From contig NZ_KZ454941.1 of NCBI RefSeq assembly GCF_002797375.1, positions 116,431-180,430 of the forward strand: 64,000 nucleotides of DNA, given 5' to 3'. The notes beneath the pieces were generated by a model. It was not told the origin of the DNA. It saw only the letters and a program-made list of their open reading frames with translations, and did not search any database. The position numbers and the translations under genes are program-made. Positions 56,629 through 64,000 of the stretch are shown piece after piece (positions within the stretch are counted from its first letter, which is position 1; every line of letters starts with the position of its first letter). This DNA is from Bacillus sp. FJAT-42315 (GTDB lineage Bacteria > Bacillota > Bacilli > Bacillales > Domibacillaceae).

Positions 56629-57906
56629 TTACTCCATCTCTACGTTAAAGTATATCGGATTGCTCATAGCTGCCATTAATTTTTTATTTACGACAGGGAA
56701 CTCTCTCCATACTTCTACTCGGTAAAATGTTCGCTCTTCTTCGTGTTGCCAACAATGTTTGAATGTCTCTGTTTCTTGTTGAATTTGAAACCCCTGTTCA
56801 TTTCCCTTATTGGAGATGATCTTGACAACATCTCCTGTTTCAACACCCTTTACGATTAAAGAAAGCTCTGTATTTGTCGAAGCGACATCTCCAACCATCG
56901 CTTGTCCGCATGTTAAATCAATTTCTGGTCCTTGTGGAGCAAATGATAAATAAACATGCCCTTTTTCTATTGCTTCTAATATACTTTCTTTTGGTTTGGA
57001 CGCGTATACATGGGTGGTTGGAGCTCCTAGCTTGACATAAGGGTCTGGTCGATGGGTGTCGCTTCCTCCGACAGCTGTTAATCTCTTACCTAGAACAAGT
57101 TGATTGTGCCACCAGTAAACAGCTCGTTCGTTAGACTCTCTCCAAGGGCCGTTCCACACTTCAACCCAATCAAAGTCGACATCAAATCCGTATTCCCAAG
57201 GACAGTATTCATCAAACGGATGATTAATAGAAATCTTGCATCCATTTTCTCTTGCTTCTTTCAATCTCTCATTGATCTCTTCTAATGTTGTTGCTCGAAA
57301 ATCTGTGATAGGTTCATTTGCTCCAAAAAGATTACAGTGGCCGTTATAAGTTGTCAGTTCCATACCCGGGATAAACAGTACTTGGTCGATACGCTCTGCT
57401 TCAAAATTTTGACTGATCGTATTATGATCCATTGAACCTAAGAAATCGAGTCCGCTTCCTTTAGCTATTTGGGCGTTTTCTTCAACGGTAAAGACACCAT
57501 CACTGTGGACACTATGAATATGTAAATCGCCTTTTAACCACTGTTTTTTGAAAGGTGTTTGTTTTTCAAAAGAAATGGTGATATTGACAATACATCCTTC
57601 TTCGGCGACATGGTAAGCTCCCAAGAGAACAGCCCACTCTCCTTTTGGGAATTCGCCTGCAACATATCCCGGTGTGGCATGATGAAGGTCGATATAAAAT
57701 TCCTTGCGAGCACCGCCGCTCCAGCCTCTTACTCGTCTAGGGTCTTTCACACCTAAATCGATGACACAACTTTGTTCTCCTTGACTAACGACTTCATATT
57801 TGACGAGAAAGCGAGAGGTGTTTTCCTCCATATGAAAAGGAACTTCAATATAAGTTCGTTCTTCCTCTTTCGCAATGAAACGTGAAAGTGTTAATAATTT
57901 TTCCAT
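56629..57906 (-). CDS. CehA/McbA family PHP-type metallohydrolase
   Basis: 425 residues, cytoplasmic. An N-terminal beta domain (about 1-120) precedes the PHP catalytic domain. Metal-ligand motifs are in order: GDLHIHSVHSDG (H129, H131), GSMDHN (D160, H161), GMELTTYNGH (E183, H190), INHPFDEY (H229) and GGSDTHRPD (D283, H285). Family members include CehA carbaryl hydrolase and many uncharacterised phosphoesterases. The preceding permease genes and LacI regulator suggest it hydrolyses an imported phosphorylated or glycosylated compound; the real substrate is unknown. Confidence 0.85.
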   Translation of the reverse strand: MEKLLTLSRFIAKEEERTYIEVPFHMEENTSRFLVKYEVVSQGEQSCVIDLGVKDPRRVRGWSGGARKEFYIDLHHATPGYVAGEFPKGEWAVLLGAYHVAEEGCIVNITISFEKQTPFKKQWLKGDLHIHSVHSDGVFTVEENAQIAKGSGLDFLGSMDHNTISQNFEAERIDQVLFIPGMELTTYNGHCNLFGANEPITDFRATTLEEINERLKEARENGCKISINHPFDEYCPWEYGFDVDFDWVEVWNGPWRESNERAVYWWHNQLVLGKRLTAVGGSDTHRPDPYVKLGAPTTHVYASKPKESILEAIEKGHVYLSFAPQGPEIDLTCGQAMVGDVASTNTELSLIVKGVETGDVVKIISNKGNEQGFQIQQETETFKHCWQHEEERTFYRVEVWREFPVVNKKLMAAMSNPIYFNVEME

Positions 57907-57925
57907 TTTTCGTTATCCTTTCTGC

Positions 57926-58795
57926 TTATTCTTTAGTTGAACCTAACGAGATACCTTTAACAAAGTACTTTTGGACAAATGGATAAATGATTAATAATGG
58001 GATTAAAGCAATCATGATTCCGGCCATTCGAACGTTCGGTGTAAAGAATGTACTTGTTGAAGTCGAATCTGATCCGATAACAAGTGATTGTAGTGCTAGT
58101 TGAAGCGTGTAGTTTTTTGTATCGTTTATATACAACAGGGCAGATGTAAAGTGATTCCATCTACTTACGAATTCAAACAAGAATACAGTTGCAATTCCGG
58201 GTTTTGCTACTGGTAAATAGAGTCTTGAGAAGATCGTGAAATCTCCTGCCCCGTCCATTCGTGCCGATTCTGCAATACTGTACGGCACAGATAGAAAGAA
58301 ATTACGCATAAGTAAAATTGAAAACCCGGAAACTAATCCAGATAACACTAGAGAAGACAATGTATTTAATAAACCTAATTCTTTATTTACGATATATAGT
58401 GGGATCATGATCGCCTCTTGAGGAACGATCATTGTCATCATAATAAAGGTGATGATGAGTTTCTTCCCAGGTAAAGTGCGTTGAATGAGCACATATCCAG
58501 CCATTGCAGCTAAGAATACGTGAAGAATAGTCCCGATGACAGTGACGATCACATTGTTAATAAACGGTCGCCAAAGCTCCATTTTGGACCAAATCGTCTT
58601 ATAGCCTTCGAAGCTAATCTCACTTGGCCATAATTTGATACCTACATTCATTGAAGTAAGGTTAGAGCTAATGGAAACAATGAATGTGTACCATATCGGA
58701 ATGATCATCGTCAGCACTAATAAAATGAAAAACAAATAAATGAAAAAGCGGGATAGGTTTGATTGCCAAGTATCCTTAATTTTCTTGCGAGCCAT
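57926..58795 (-). CDS. carbohydrate ABC transporter permease (LplC/MalG-like)
   Basis: 289 residues from ATG 58795, which has GGAGTGAG directly before it and leaves 4 bp after the preceding stop. Six TMs; the EAA loop reads MRNFFLSVPYSIAESARMDGAGDFTIFSRLYLPVAKPGIATVFLFEFVSRWN. The closing YFVKGISLGSTKE is typical of LplC/YtcP-type permeases. Works with the permease gene before it and the solute-binding protein; no ATPase gene is present in the operon. Confidence 0.93.
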   Translation of the reverse strand: MARKKIKDTWQSNLSRFFIYLFFILLVLTMIIPIWYTFIVSISSNLTSMNVGIKLWPSEISFEGYKTIWSKMELWRPFINNVIVTVIGTILHVFLAAMAGYVLIQRTLPGKKLIITFIMMTMIVPQEAIMIPLYIVNKELGLLNTLSSLVLSGLVSGFSILLMRNFFLSVPYSIAESARMDGAGDFTIFSRLYLPVAKPGIATVFLFEFVSRWNHFTSALLYINDTKNYTLQLALQSLVIGSDSTSTSTFFTPNVRMAGIMIALIPLLIIYPFVQKYFVKGISLGSTKE

Positions 58796-58799
58796 TTTC

Positions 58800-59672
58800 T
58801 CACTCCATGTCATATTTGGTAACTTTTCTTGTAATTAAAACTAATAGTAACGTAATTAAAATAATGATAAAGGAAGCTGCCGCAGCAACGCCCATTTGAA
58901 AACCTAAGATTCCTTTTTCATAAATGTAAACCATAAGAACATCTACTTTATTGGCTGTAGCTGGATTACGCATAATGAAAATTTGATCGAAAATCCGCAA
59001 AATACCCATTAAATTCAAAAGTAATACGATTTTCATTGTTGGAATGAGCTGAGGAATCGTGATGTACCGAATCTCATGCCAGCGTTTCGCTCCATCAATA
59101 CGAGCTGCTTCATATAATGTAGGATTAATAGCCACAATGGCTGCTAAATAAATAATGCAGTTATACCCCATGTCTTTCCATGTAGCAGAAAGAACCATAA
59201 TATCCCTTACGTAGTCTAAATCAGCAAGAAAGTGCACTCGTTCTTTTCCTATTGCTGTTAAGAAGGAGTTTACGAGACCTCCGTCAGGTGAAAGCATGAA
59301 GATCCAAATCCCTCCGACTACGACCCAAGAAAATAAATGGGGGAGATAAATAACGGTCTGAACAAATCGTTTAAATACCATGTTTAATACTTCGTTTAAC
59401 AAAACAGCGACAATAATCGGAGCAATAAATCCGACAAGTAACACGCCTCCACCGATGATGATGGTATTTTTAAATGTTTGCCAAAACATCGGGTCAGCGA
59501 GAACGGTTTTATAATTTTCTAATCCAATAAATGGACGGTCACCGATTACTCTAAACTCTTGCAAGCTCATAATAAATCCACGAATTAAGGGATAGAAGCT
59601 GAATACACAAAAGTAAAGAAAGATCGGCAAAAACATAAGATAAAGACTAAAATGTTTTTGAATGAGTTTCAC
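58800..59672 (-). CDS. carbohydrate ABC transporter permease (LplB/UgpA-like)
   Basis: 290 residues from GTG 59672 (GAGGAGAGC upstream). Six TMs; KHFSLYLMFLPIFLYFCVFSFYPLIRGFIMSLQEFRV at the start and the EAA loop YEAARIDGAKRWHEIRYITIPQLIPTMKIVLLLNLMGIL. Partner of the following permease. Separated from the binding-protein gene by 230 bp with a hairpin and a terminator-like stem. Confidence 0.93.
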   Translation of the reverse strand: MKLIQKHFSLYLMFLPIFLYFCVFSFYPLIRGFIMSLQEFRVIGDRPFIGLENYKTVLADPMFWQTFKNTIIIGGGVLLVGFIAPIIVAVLLNEVLNMVFKRFVQTVIYLPHLFSWVVVGGIWIFMLSPDGGLVNSFLTAIGKERVHFLADLDYVRDIMVLSATWKDMGYNCIIYLAAIVAINPTLYEAARIDGAKRWHEIRYITIPQLIPTMKIVLLLNLMGILRIFDQIFIMRNPATANKVDVLMVYIYEKGILGFQMGVAAAASFIIILITLLLVLITRKVTKYDME

Positions 59673-59700
59673 TTAGTAGCTCTCCTCAATAAAATTTTAA

Positions 59701-59825
59701 AAAGGGGAAAGAGCAGCAGGCTCTCTCCCCTTTACTCTTGTTAAAAAACTGAAATACGATATACTTAATTTCGTGGTTGTTAAGAAATAACAGCCGTGCC
59801 TGACTAGTACCTAGTCCCTGTTATT
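59701..59825 (-). terminator. hairpin pair between binding-protein and permease genes
   Basis: Two stems lie between the solute-binding protein and the first permease. 59701-59733 has arms AAAGGGGAAAGAGC and GCTCTCTCCCCTTT and, read on the minus strand, is followed by TTTTTAAAATTTT. 59786-59825 has outer arms AATAACAG/CTGTTATT enclosing GACTAG-TAC-CTAGTC. Partial termination and 3'-end protection here would yield more binding protein than permease, as is common in ABC operons. The rest of 59734-59902 has no gene. Confidence 0.6.
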
Positions 59826-59902
59826 ACAAGTTTGTTCCACTGTGGGTGTCCATTCCGTTAGTGGTTCGTCATTGTAGAGGGCTAATAGGTGCTAGTTTTT
59901 TA

Positions 59903-61309
59903 TTAGTCAATTAGATTAGCAGCTTTTAATTCTTTGTTCATTTGTGCAACTGCTTCTTTTGCTGGCATTTCGCCCATAATCGCTTTGAAAGCATAATTTG
60001 TTACGATTTTCTCGGCATCAGGCCATTTGTCTGTTGCAAGTTCAAGCGTCGAGTTATTATCCATAATGACTTTTCTCGCGTCTTCTACTCCTGGAAGTAA
60101 ACCAATTGGGTTTTCGAAATTCGAATTGTTCGGTGTAATTACCCCATGGTCCATGCCGTGTTCTTTTCCTGTAGCTGTTAGTTCATATTTATCGTCTGTT
60201 ACTTTATAATCATGACCTTCAATACCTAATGTACTTAAAAGATTTCCTTCTTCAGAGTGCCAGAATTCAAGAAATTCCACAGCACCGTCCACGTTTTGTG
60301 CATTGGCTGGAATCGCAAAAAGGCTTGGGTCTCCACGATGAAGCATATAACCGTTCGGCCCTTTTGCACCAGTTGTACCAACAGCTTTGAAGGCAGTAGA
60401 TGGATCTTCATTTTGGCGGATGTTATTGAATAATCCAACCCATGCATCCCAATACGTGACCATACCGACGCGATCCGTTAAAAATAGTTCACGCATTTTT
60501 GCTGTATCGTTCGTGACAAAGTTCGGGTCAAGAATTTCTTCTTTATAAAGAGTGGCTAACCATTCATAAACAGGAACAGCTGCTTCTGTAGCGTATGGAA
60601 TTGTACGTTTTTCATTTTCGATCACATACTTATATTTCACGCCTGCTGCACTCATAAATGGCTGAATATCATATAAGCCTGCTGTAGAAAGTCCATACGT
60701 ATCTGCTTTGCCATTGCCATCTGGATCTTGTTCTTTAAAAGCTTTTAATACAGTATAAAATTCGTCTAATGTGTGTGGTTGTTGTAATCCAAGCTTGTCC
60801 ATCCAGTCTTGTCTAACAATCGGCATTGTTCCGCCTTCCATTTTGTTGAACACACCATAAATTTTTCCTTCTTTGTATGTGATTGTTTCCCACTCGCTGT
60901 CTGGAATTACATTTTTGTCTGATAAAATGGCGGAATTGTCAACGATATCGTTTAATTCCGTAAGCGCACCTTGCTGTTCTAAAATATCCATTAAGTTTTT
61001 CGTTAAATAAATGAGATCATATTGTTCTCCTGAAGAAATAGAAGTTAACAATTTTTGATCATAGTTAGCAGGAGGTTTAACCATTTCTACTTGTAATCCA
61101 GTTTGTTTTTCAATTTCCTCGATAAATAACTTTTGCTCTGCCTCGTCTTTACCACCAATGACGTTAGCTAAAATACGAATTTTCTTATTTTCATTTGCTT
61201 CAGTGGTATCACCCGATTCTTCACTTGTTGAACAGGCACTTAGTAAAAGTACGAACGTACATAACATCGTCATTACGATATGGAATCTCGACTTTCTTTT
61301 TGCGAACAA
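59903..61309 (-). CDS. extracellular solute-binding lipoprotein of the sugar ABC transporter
   Basis: 468 residues from TTG 61309 (GGAGGAG 8 nt upstream). Lipoprotein signal with lipobox LLLSAC at about 21-26, followed by a Ser/Glu/Thr-rich linker and a family-1 binding fold (IEEIEKQTGLQVEMVKPPANYDQKLLTSISSGEQYDLIYL; DPDGNGKADTYGLSTAGLYDIQPFMSAAG). The wording resembles LplA/YtcQ-type proteins. Captures the substrate outside the membrane for the two permeases downstream. Confidence 0.93.
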   Translation of the reverse strand: MFAKRKSRFHIVMTMLCTFVLLLSACSTSEESGDTTEANENKKIRILANVIGGKDEAEQKLFIEEIEKQTGLQVEMVKPPANYDQKLLTSISSGEQYDLIYLTKNLMDILEQQGALTELNDIVDNSAILSDKNVIPDSEWETITYKEGKIYGVFNKMEGGTMPIVRQDWMDKLGLQQPHTLDEFYTVLKAFKEQDPDGNGKADTYGLSTAGLYDIQPFMSAAGVKYKYVIENEKRTIPYATEAAVPVYEWLATLYKEEILDPNFVTNDTAKMRELFLTDRVGMVTYWDAWVGLFNNIRQNEDPSTAFKAVGTTGAKGPNGYMLHRGDPSLFAIPANAQNVDGAVEFLEFWHSEEGNLLSTLGIEGHDYKVTDDKYELTATGKEHGMDHGVITPNNSNFENPIGLLPGVEDARKVIMDNNSTLELATDKWPDAEKIVTNYAFKAIMGEMPAKEAVAQMNKELKAANLID

Positions 61310-61336
61310 CAGACTCTCCTCCTATTTAGGTAGTTA

Positions 61337-62356
61337 TTAAATAATAGACTTACATGAACCTTGTTCCATGAATTTTGCAGAAATCATGACACGTGTTGTG
61401 ACTTCATCTCGGTTAGCAATTTGATCTAACAACAATTTTGCCGCTTCTTTTCCCAGCAATTCGGCGTTTAAGTTGACACAACTTAAAGGGGGATTGAAAT
61501 GATTAACATAATTGATGTCGTTACTGAAAGAAATAACAGATAAATCATCTGGAATATGTAGTCCTTTATCTTGTGCGGCTTGATAAACGCCCATTGCCAT
61601 ATGATTAGAGTCGGTAATGATCGCTGTTATTTCTTTTGTCTGCTCTAATAGCATCATTGTCTTTTCATAAGCAAAATCAAAAGAGTGTAGGTCGTTTGTT
61701 TTATACTGTATTAGTTGTTCTTGAGGGATAATTCCTTTTTTAATTAAGGCGCTTTTGTAACCTAAATATCTTTCTTGACTGACTGTTCTTTCTTTAGGTG
61801 CATTTAGAAATAAGATGTGTTTATGTCCTAAAGAAAGTAAATATTCCGTTACTTGTGAAGCAATATGAATATTATCGTTATCTACATATGATATGGCTGT
61901 TTCAAATTTCTTCGATGGTTTTCCGATGAGGATAAATGGCATTTTTTGATTTATTCTGTCATTGATTCGGGGGTCATTTTCAGATGGATCGAGAATAATC
62001 TCTCCGTCAATCGGATCAGATGGAAGAAATTCTGTTGTTTCAAAGGCCTCATTTGCTAATCGGTTGACTAATACCCTGTATCCTCTATGAGAACATTCAT
62101 TTAGTACACCATTTAACAAAGAAAGATGGAAAGGACTAAATTTGGTGCTCTCCATCGGCATGTTTAAACCAATAATTTTAGTTTGCTGGACAGCTAAACT
62201 TCTAGCTAAATAATTCGGCTTGTAATTTAATTGTCTCGCAGCTGCTAGTACTTTCTCTTTCACTTCTTTGCTAATCGGCCTTTTTTGACTAAAAACATTG
62301 GATACAGTACCTTTGGAAACTCCAGCCAGTTCAGCCACATCTTTAATCGTTACCAT
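61337..62356 (-). CDS. LacI family transcriptional regulator
   Basis: 339 residues from ATG 62356, preceded by GGGAGGTGAAC. Helix-turn-helix and hinge: VTIKDVAELAGVSKGTVSNVFSQKRPISKEVKEKVLAAARQLNYKPNYLARSLAVQQTKIIGL. The sugar-binding core follows (DGEIILDPS, TAIITDSNHMAMGVYQAAQDKGLHIPDDLSVISFSND). It is the first gene of the operon with the binding protein and permeases; two AAACCGGTTT operators lie just upstream. Confidence 0.94.
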   Translation of the reverse strand: MVTIKDVAELAGVSKGTVSNVFSQKRPISKEVKEKVLAAARQLNYKPNYLARSLAVQQTKIIGLNMPMESTKFSPFHLSLLNGVLNECSHRGYRVLVNRLANEAFETTEFLPSDPIDGEIILDPSENDPRINDRINQKMPFILIGKPSKKFETAISYVDNDNIHIASQVTEYLLSLGHKHILFLNAPKERTVSQERYLGYKSALIKKGIIPQEQLIQYKTNDLHSFDFAYEKTMMLLEQTKEITAIITDSNHMAMGVYQAAQDKGLHIPDDLSVISFSNDINYVNHFNPPLSCVNLNAELLGKEAAKLLLDQIANRDEVTTRVMISAKFMEQGSCKSII

Positions 62357-62384
62357 TTGTTCACCTCCCTTCAAAAAGAATATT

Positions 62385-62492
62385 AAACCGGTTTTATTAA
62401 TTTTAAGTTGGATAATTATTAATTAATTGTAAAAATGCTCGTAATGTTTGTTAATTAGCCTTTTTATCTTAGTATTTTTATTAAACCGGTTT
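62385..62492. promoter_or_regulatory. pair of LacI-type operators
   Basis: The palindrome AAACCGGTTT, within TTAAACCGGTTTTA, occurs at 62385-62394 and 62483-62492, 98 bp apart. ACCGGT-centred palindromes are typical LacI/CcpA-family sites, and the spacing would allow a looped repressor complex over the promoter of the lacI operon. Confidence 0.8.
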
Positions 62493-62637
62493 TACAAAAC
62501 TGTAGGATAAAACCATTTTTTCTTTGATCTGAGAGTGCGCAAATAAGATATATAGGACTTCCTTCGGGTGGGAGTGTTGTATAATAGAGGGAAGATAATA
62601 ACTTAGTGTGATAGGAAGTTTTAAATGGAGAGATTAC

Positions 62638-63270
62638 ATGAATGAACAAGAGTTTGATCGCTTTCTAGGAATTGACACCATCGGACTACAGGAATTCCCG
62701 TTGCAATTGGTTCATTATAATCGTTATGAAGCGACACCGTATGCGGCATTAGATGAACTGTTTCGTTCGTATGAGTTGAACAGTACAGATGGTGTTGTGG
62801 ATTTTGGCTGCGGAAAAGGTCGGTTACCGTTTTATGTTCACCACCATTTTCAATTGTCGGTGACAGGGATTGAAGTGAATAAGCAGTTATATGAAGAAGC
62901 GTTGCATAACAAGGTGAGTTATATGAAGAAGAGCGGTTCAAAAAAGAGCACCCTTCGCTTTGTGTGTGGTCCAGCTGAGAAGTATAGAGTGGAGCCAATA
63001 GACAATCGATTTTACTTTTTTAACCCGTTTTCGATTCAGATTTTTATGAAGGTCGTTAAAAATATTTTGATTTCGGTGGAGCAGAATAAACGGTCTGTTG
63101 ATATTATTCTGTATTACCCGACAATCGAGTATATTCATTTTCTTGAAGAGAAGGCGCCGTTCGAACTATTGAAAGAAGTGAAGGTACCGGGGATGTATGA
63201 GAAAGACGAGAATGAACGATTTTTAGTTTTTCGATGTGAAGAATATAAAAAGAAGAGCGTTTCCCTTTGA
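62638..63270 (+). CDS. SAM-dependent methyltransferase
   Basis: 210 residues from ATG 62638, 8 nt after GGAGAG; the frame upstream to 62608 has no suitable start. Class I methyltransferase: motif I VVDFGCGKGRLPFYVHHHF, acidic SAM ribose contact at GIEVNKQLYEEA, motif IV region FYFFNPFSIQIFMKVVKNIL. A substrate is not evident; the NPF motif IV text is reminiscent of N- or O-directed enzymes but this is only a resemblance. Single gene closed by a terminator. Confidence 0.87.
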   Translation: MNEQEFDRFLGIDTIGLQEFPLQLVHYNRYEATPYAALDELFRSYELNSTDGVVDFGCGKGRLPFYVHHHFQLSVTGIEVNKQLYEEALHNKVSYMKKSGSKKSTLRFVCGPAEKYRVEPIDNRFYFFNPFSIQIFMKVVKNILISVEQNKRSVDIILYYPTIEYIHFLEEKAPFELLKEVKVPGMYEKDENERFLVFRCEEYKKKSVSL

Positions 63271-63295
63271 TGACATAAGGGAAATGCTCTTTTTT
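63254..63295 (+). terminator. terminator overlapping the methyltransferase stop
   Basis: AGAGCGTTTCCCTT and AAGGGAAATGCTCT pair over 14 positions (one mismatch) with TGATGACAT as loop, followed by six Ts. The stop codon lies in the hairpin. Confidence 0.88.
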
Positions 63296-63330
63296 AGTTG
63301 TAAAAAACGGATAATCATCCAACAAAAGAA

Positions 63331-63369
63331 AATTAATCTAGACACATTTAAATTAGTCTAGACCAATTT
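63331..63369. promoter_or_regulatory. tandem GntR/UTRA-type operators
   Basis: AATTAATCTAGACACATTT (63331-63349) and AATTAGTCTAGACCAATTT (63351-63369) are direct copies exactly 20 bp apart; the second is a near-perfect palindrome around GTCTAGAC, the kind of site bound by GntR/HutC regulators. They lie 85-120 bp before the regulator gene. TATAAT at 63426-63431 may be the -10. Confidence 0.75.
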
Positions 63370-63453
63370 ACAAATTTATAAAAGTATTCAGTAAAATGAT
63401 TAATACCTACTTTACATTGGCTCGCTATAATTTTTTTCGAGAGGAGGGGGGAC

Positions 63454-64000
63454 GTGAGCAAAGTCAAATATTTAGAGGTTAGCAGAAAGATTGAAGACCA
63501 ATTTTTAGATGAAACTCGTCAAGTGAATCGGTTACCAAAAGAAATTGAATTGGCTAAACTTTTCGGTGTTAGTCGAGAAACGATTAGGAAGGCTTTAAAT
63601 CAATTAATCGCTAGAGGGAAAATTTATAGCATTCAGGGGTCTGGCTATTATGTGAGGAAAGATCCGATTTCAATGGTCAATCCTTTGAATAAATTAAGTA
63701 GTATTACAGAAATGATTCAAAATGCAGGCCTTGTTGAAGGAGATATGAATACAAAAATCTATATAGATCAACCCTCGACGATTGAAAGAGAGCTATTAAA
63801 GCTAGAAGAGCATGAACAGGTTTACATAATTGAAAGGGTTCGAACAGCCAAAGACCAACCCGTTGTTTTTTCAAAAAACCTGCTCCCTTTTAAACTCGTA
63901 GGAGAAAGTTTCAAAGAATATTATCATCAAGGTTCGTTGTCCCGCTTTTTAGAAACGATCTATGGGATTGAAATTACTGAGGCATTAGCTGAAGTTCAAG
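63454..64000 (+). CDS. GntR/HutC family regulator with UTRA domain (C-terminus beyond window edge)
   Basis: Starts at GTG 63454 after GAGAGGAGGGGG; 182 complete codons are in the window. N-terminal winged helix (VNRLPKEIELAKLFGVSRETIRKALNQLIARGKIYSIQGSGYYVRKD) followed by the UTRA ligand-binding domain (NKLSSITEMIQNAGL; LLKLEEHEQVYIIERVRTAKDQPVVFSKNLLP). Likely represses itself through the tandem operators upstream; the target pathway lies outside the window. Confidence 0.92.
   Translation, partial: MSKVKYLEVSRKIEDQFLDETRQVNRLPKEIELAKLFGVSRETIRKALNQLIARGKIYSIQGSGYYVRKDPISMVNPLNKLSSITEMIQNAGLVEGDMNTKIYIDQPSTIERELLKLEEHEQVYIIERVRTAKDQPVVFSKNLLPFKLVGESFKEYYHQGSLSRFLETIYGIEITEALAEVQ

Overview
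The window is chromosomal DNA of a low-to-moderate GC, spore-former-type Firmicute in the family Bacillaceae. The evidence is the strong AGGAGG-type ribosome binding sites, frequent TTG and GTG starts, and many gene pairs arranged as in Bacillus subtilis: rlmH, ahpC-ahpF, yerO/swrC, cydABDC, ldh-lctP, a BceRS-BceAB module and a YthAB-type oxidase. I see no rRNA or tRNA gene, no CRISPR array and no prophage. Species cannot be named from the sequence alone. rlmH preceded by a cluster of DnaA boxes suggests the left end lies in the origin-proximal part of the chromosome.

Region 1 (1-1977): the 5' part of a secreted LamG/TIM-barrel protein, a DnaA-box cluster and rlmH. Region 2 (about 2000-13800) is an accessory island directly behind rlmH. 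It holds a ParB-like plus Mrr-like nuclease pair, a dead ISL3-family insertion sequence nested in ends of a probable IS21-family element, an AT-rich PD-(D/E)XK-like gene, a MntA/HepT toxin-antitoxin pair whose toxin is frameshifted, a membrane diguanylate cyclase, an exported-type phosphatase/nuclease-fold protein and a Fic protein. A 91-bp sequence recurs in inverted orientation at 4125-4215 and 10598-10688 and brackets most of this cargo.

Region 3 (13.8-24.9 kb): peroxide defence (ahpCF with a candidate PerR box), the SelO AMPylase, a DedA membrane protein, the SwrC-type RND exporter with its divergent TetR regulator YerO, and a LysR/YeiH pair. Region 4 (25-38.2 kb) is respiration and fermentation: cydABDC with a Rex-like operator, a PadR/ChrA chromate module with a 16-bp-arm palindrome, butanediol dehydrogenase, a LysR regulator, and ldh-lctP with another Rex-like site. 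These genes together form a low-oxygen/NADH-balance block.

Region 5 (38.4-49.4 kb): a BceAB-type peptide-antibiotic transporter with its BceRS two-component system, a second (cyanide-insensitive type) cytochrome bd oxidase, a fused MsrAB methionine sulfoxide reductase, a MarR/quinone-reductase pair and a PAS-PAS-GGDEF protein. Region 6 (49.4-55.4 kb) is the least familiar part: a 1422-residue double P-type ATPase surrounded by four small membrane or helical proteins of unknown function. Region 7 (55.4-62.5 kb) is a LacI-controlled uptake operon (solute-binding protein, two permeases, CehA-type PHP hydrolase, MFS carrier) that lacks its own ATPase. The window closes with a methyltransferase and a GntR/UTRA regulator cut by the edge.

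The best candidates for something undescribed are the double P-type ATPase cluster, the ParB-like/Mrr-like pair and the island bracketed by inverted IS21-type ends.
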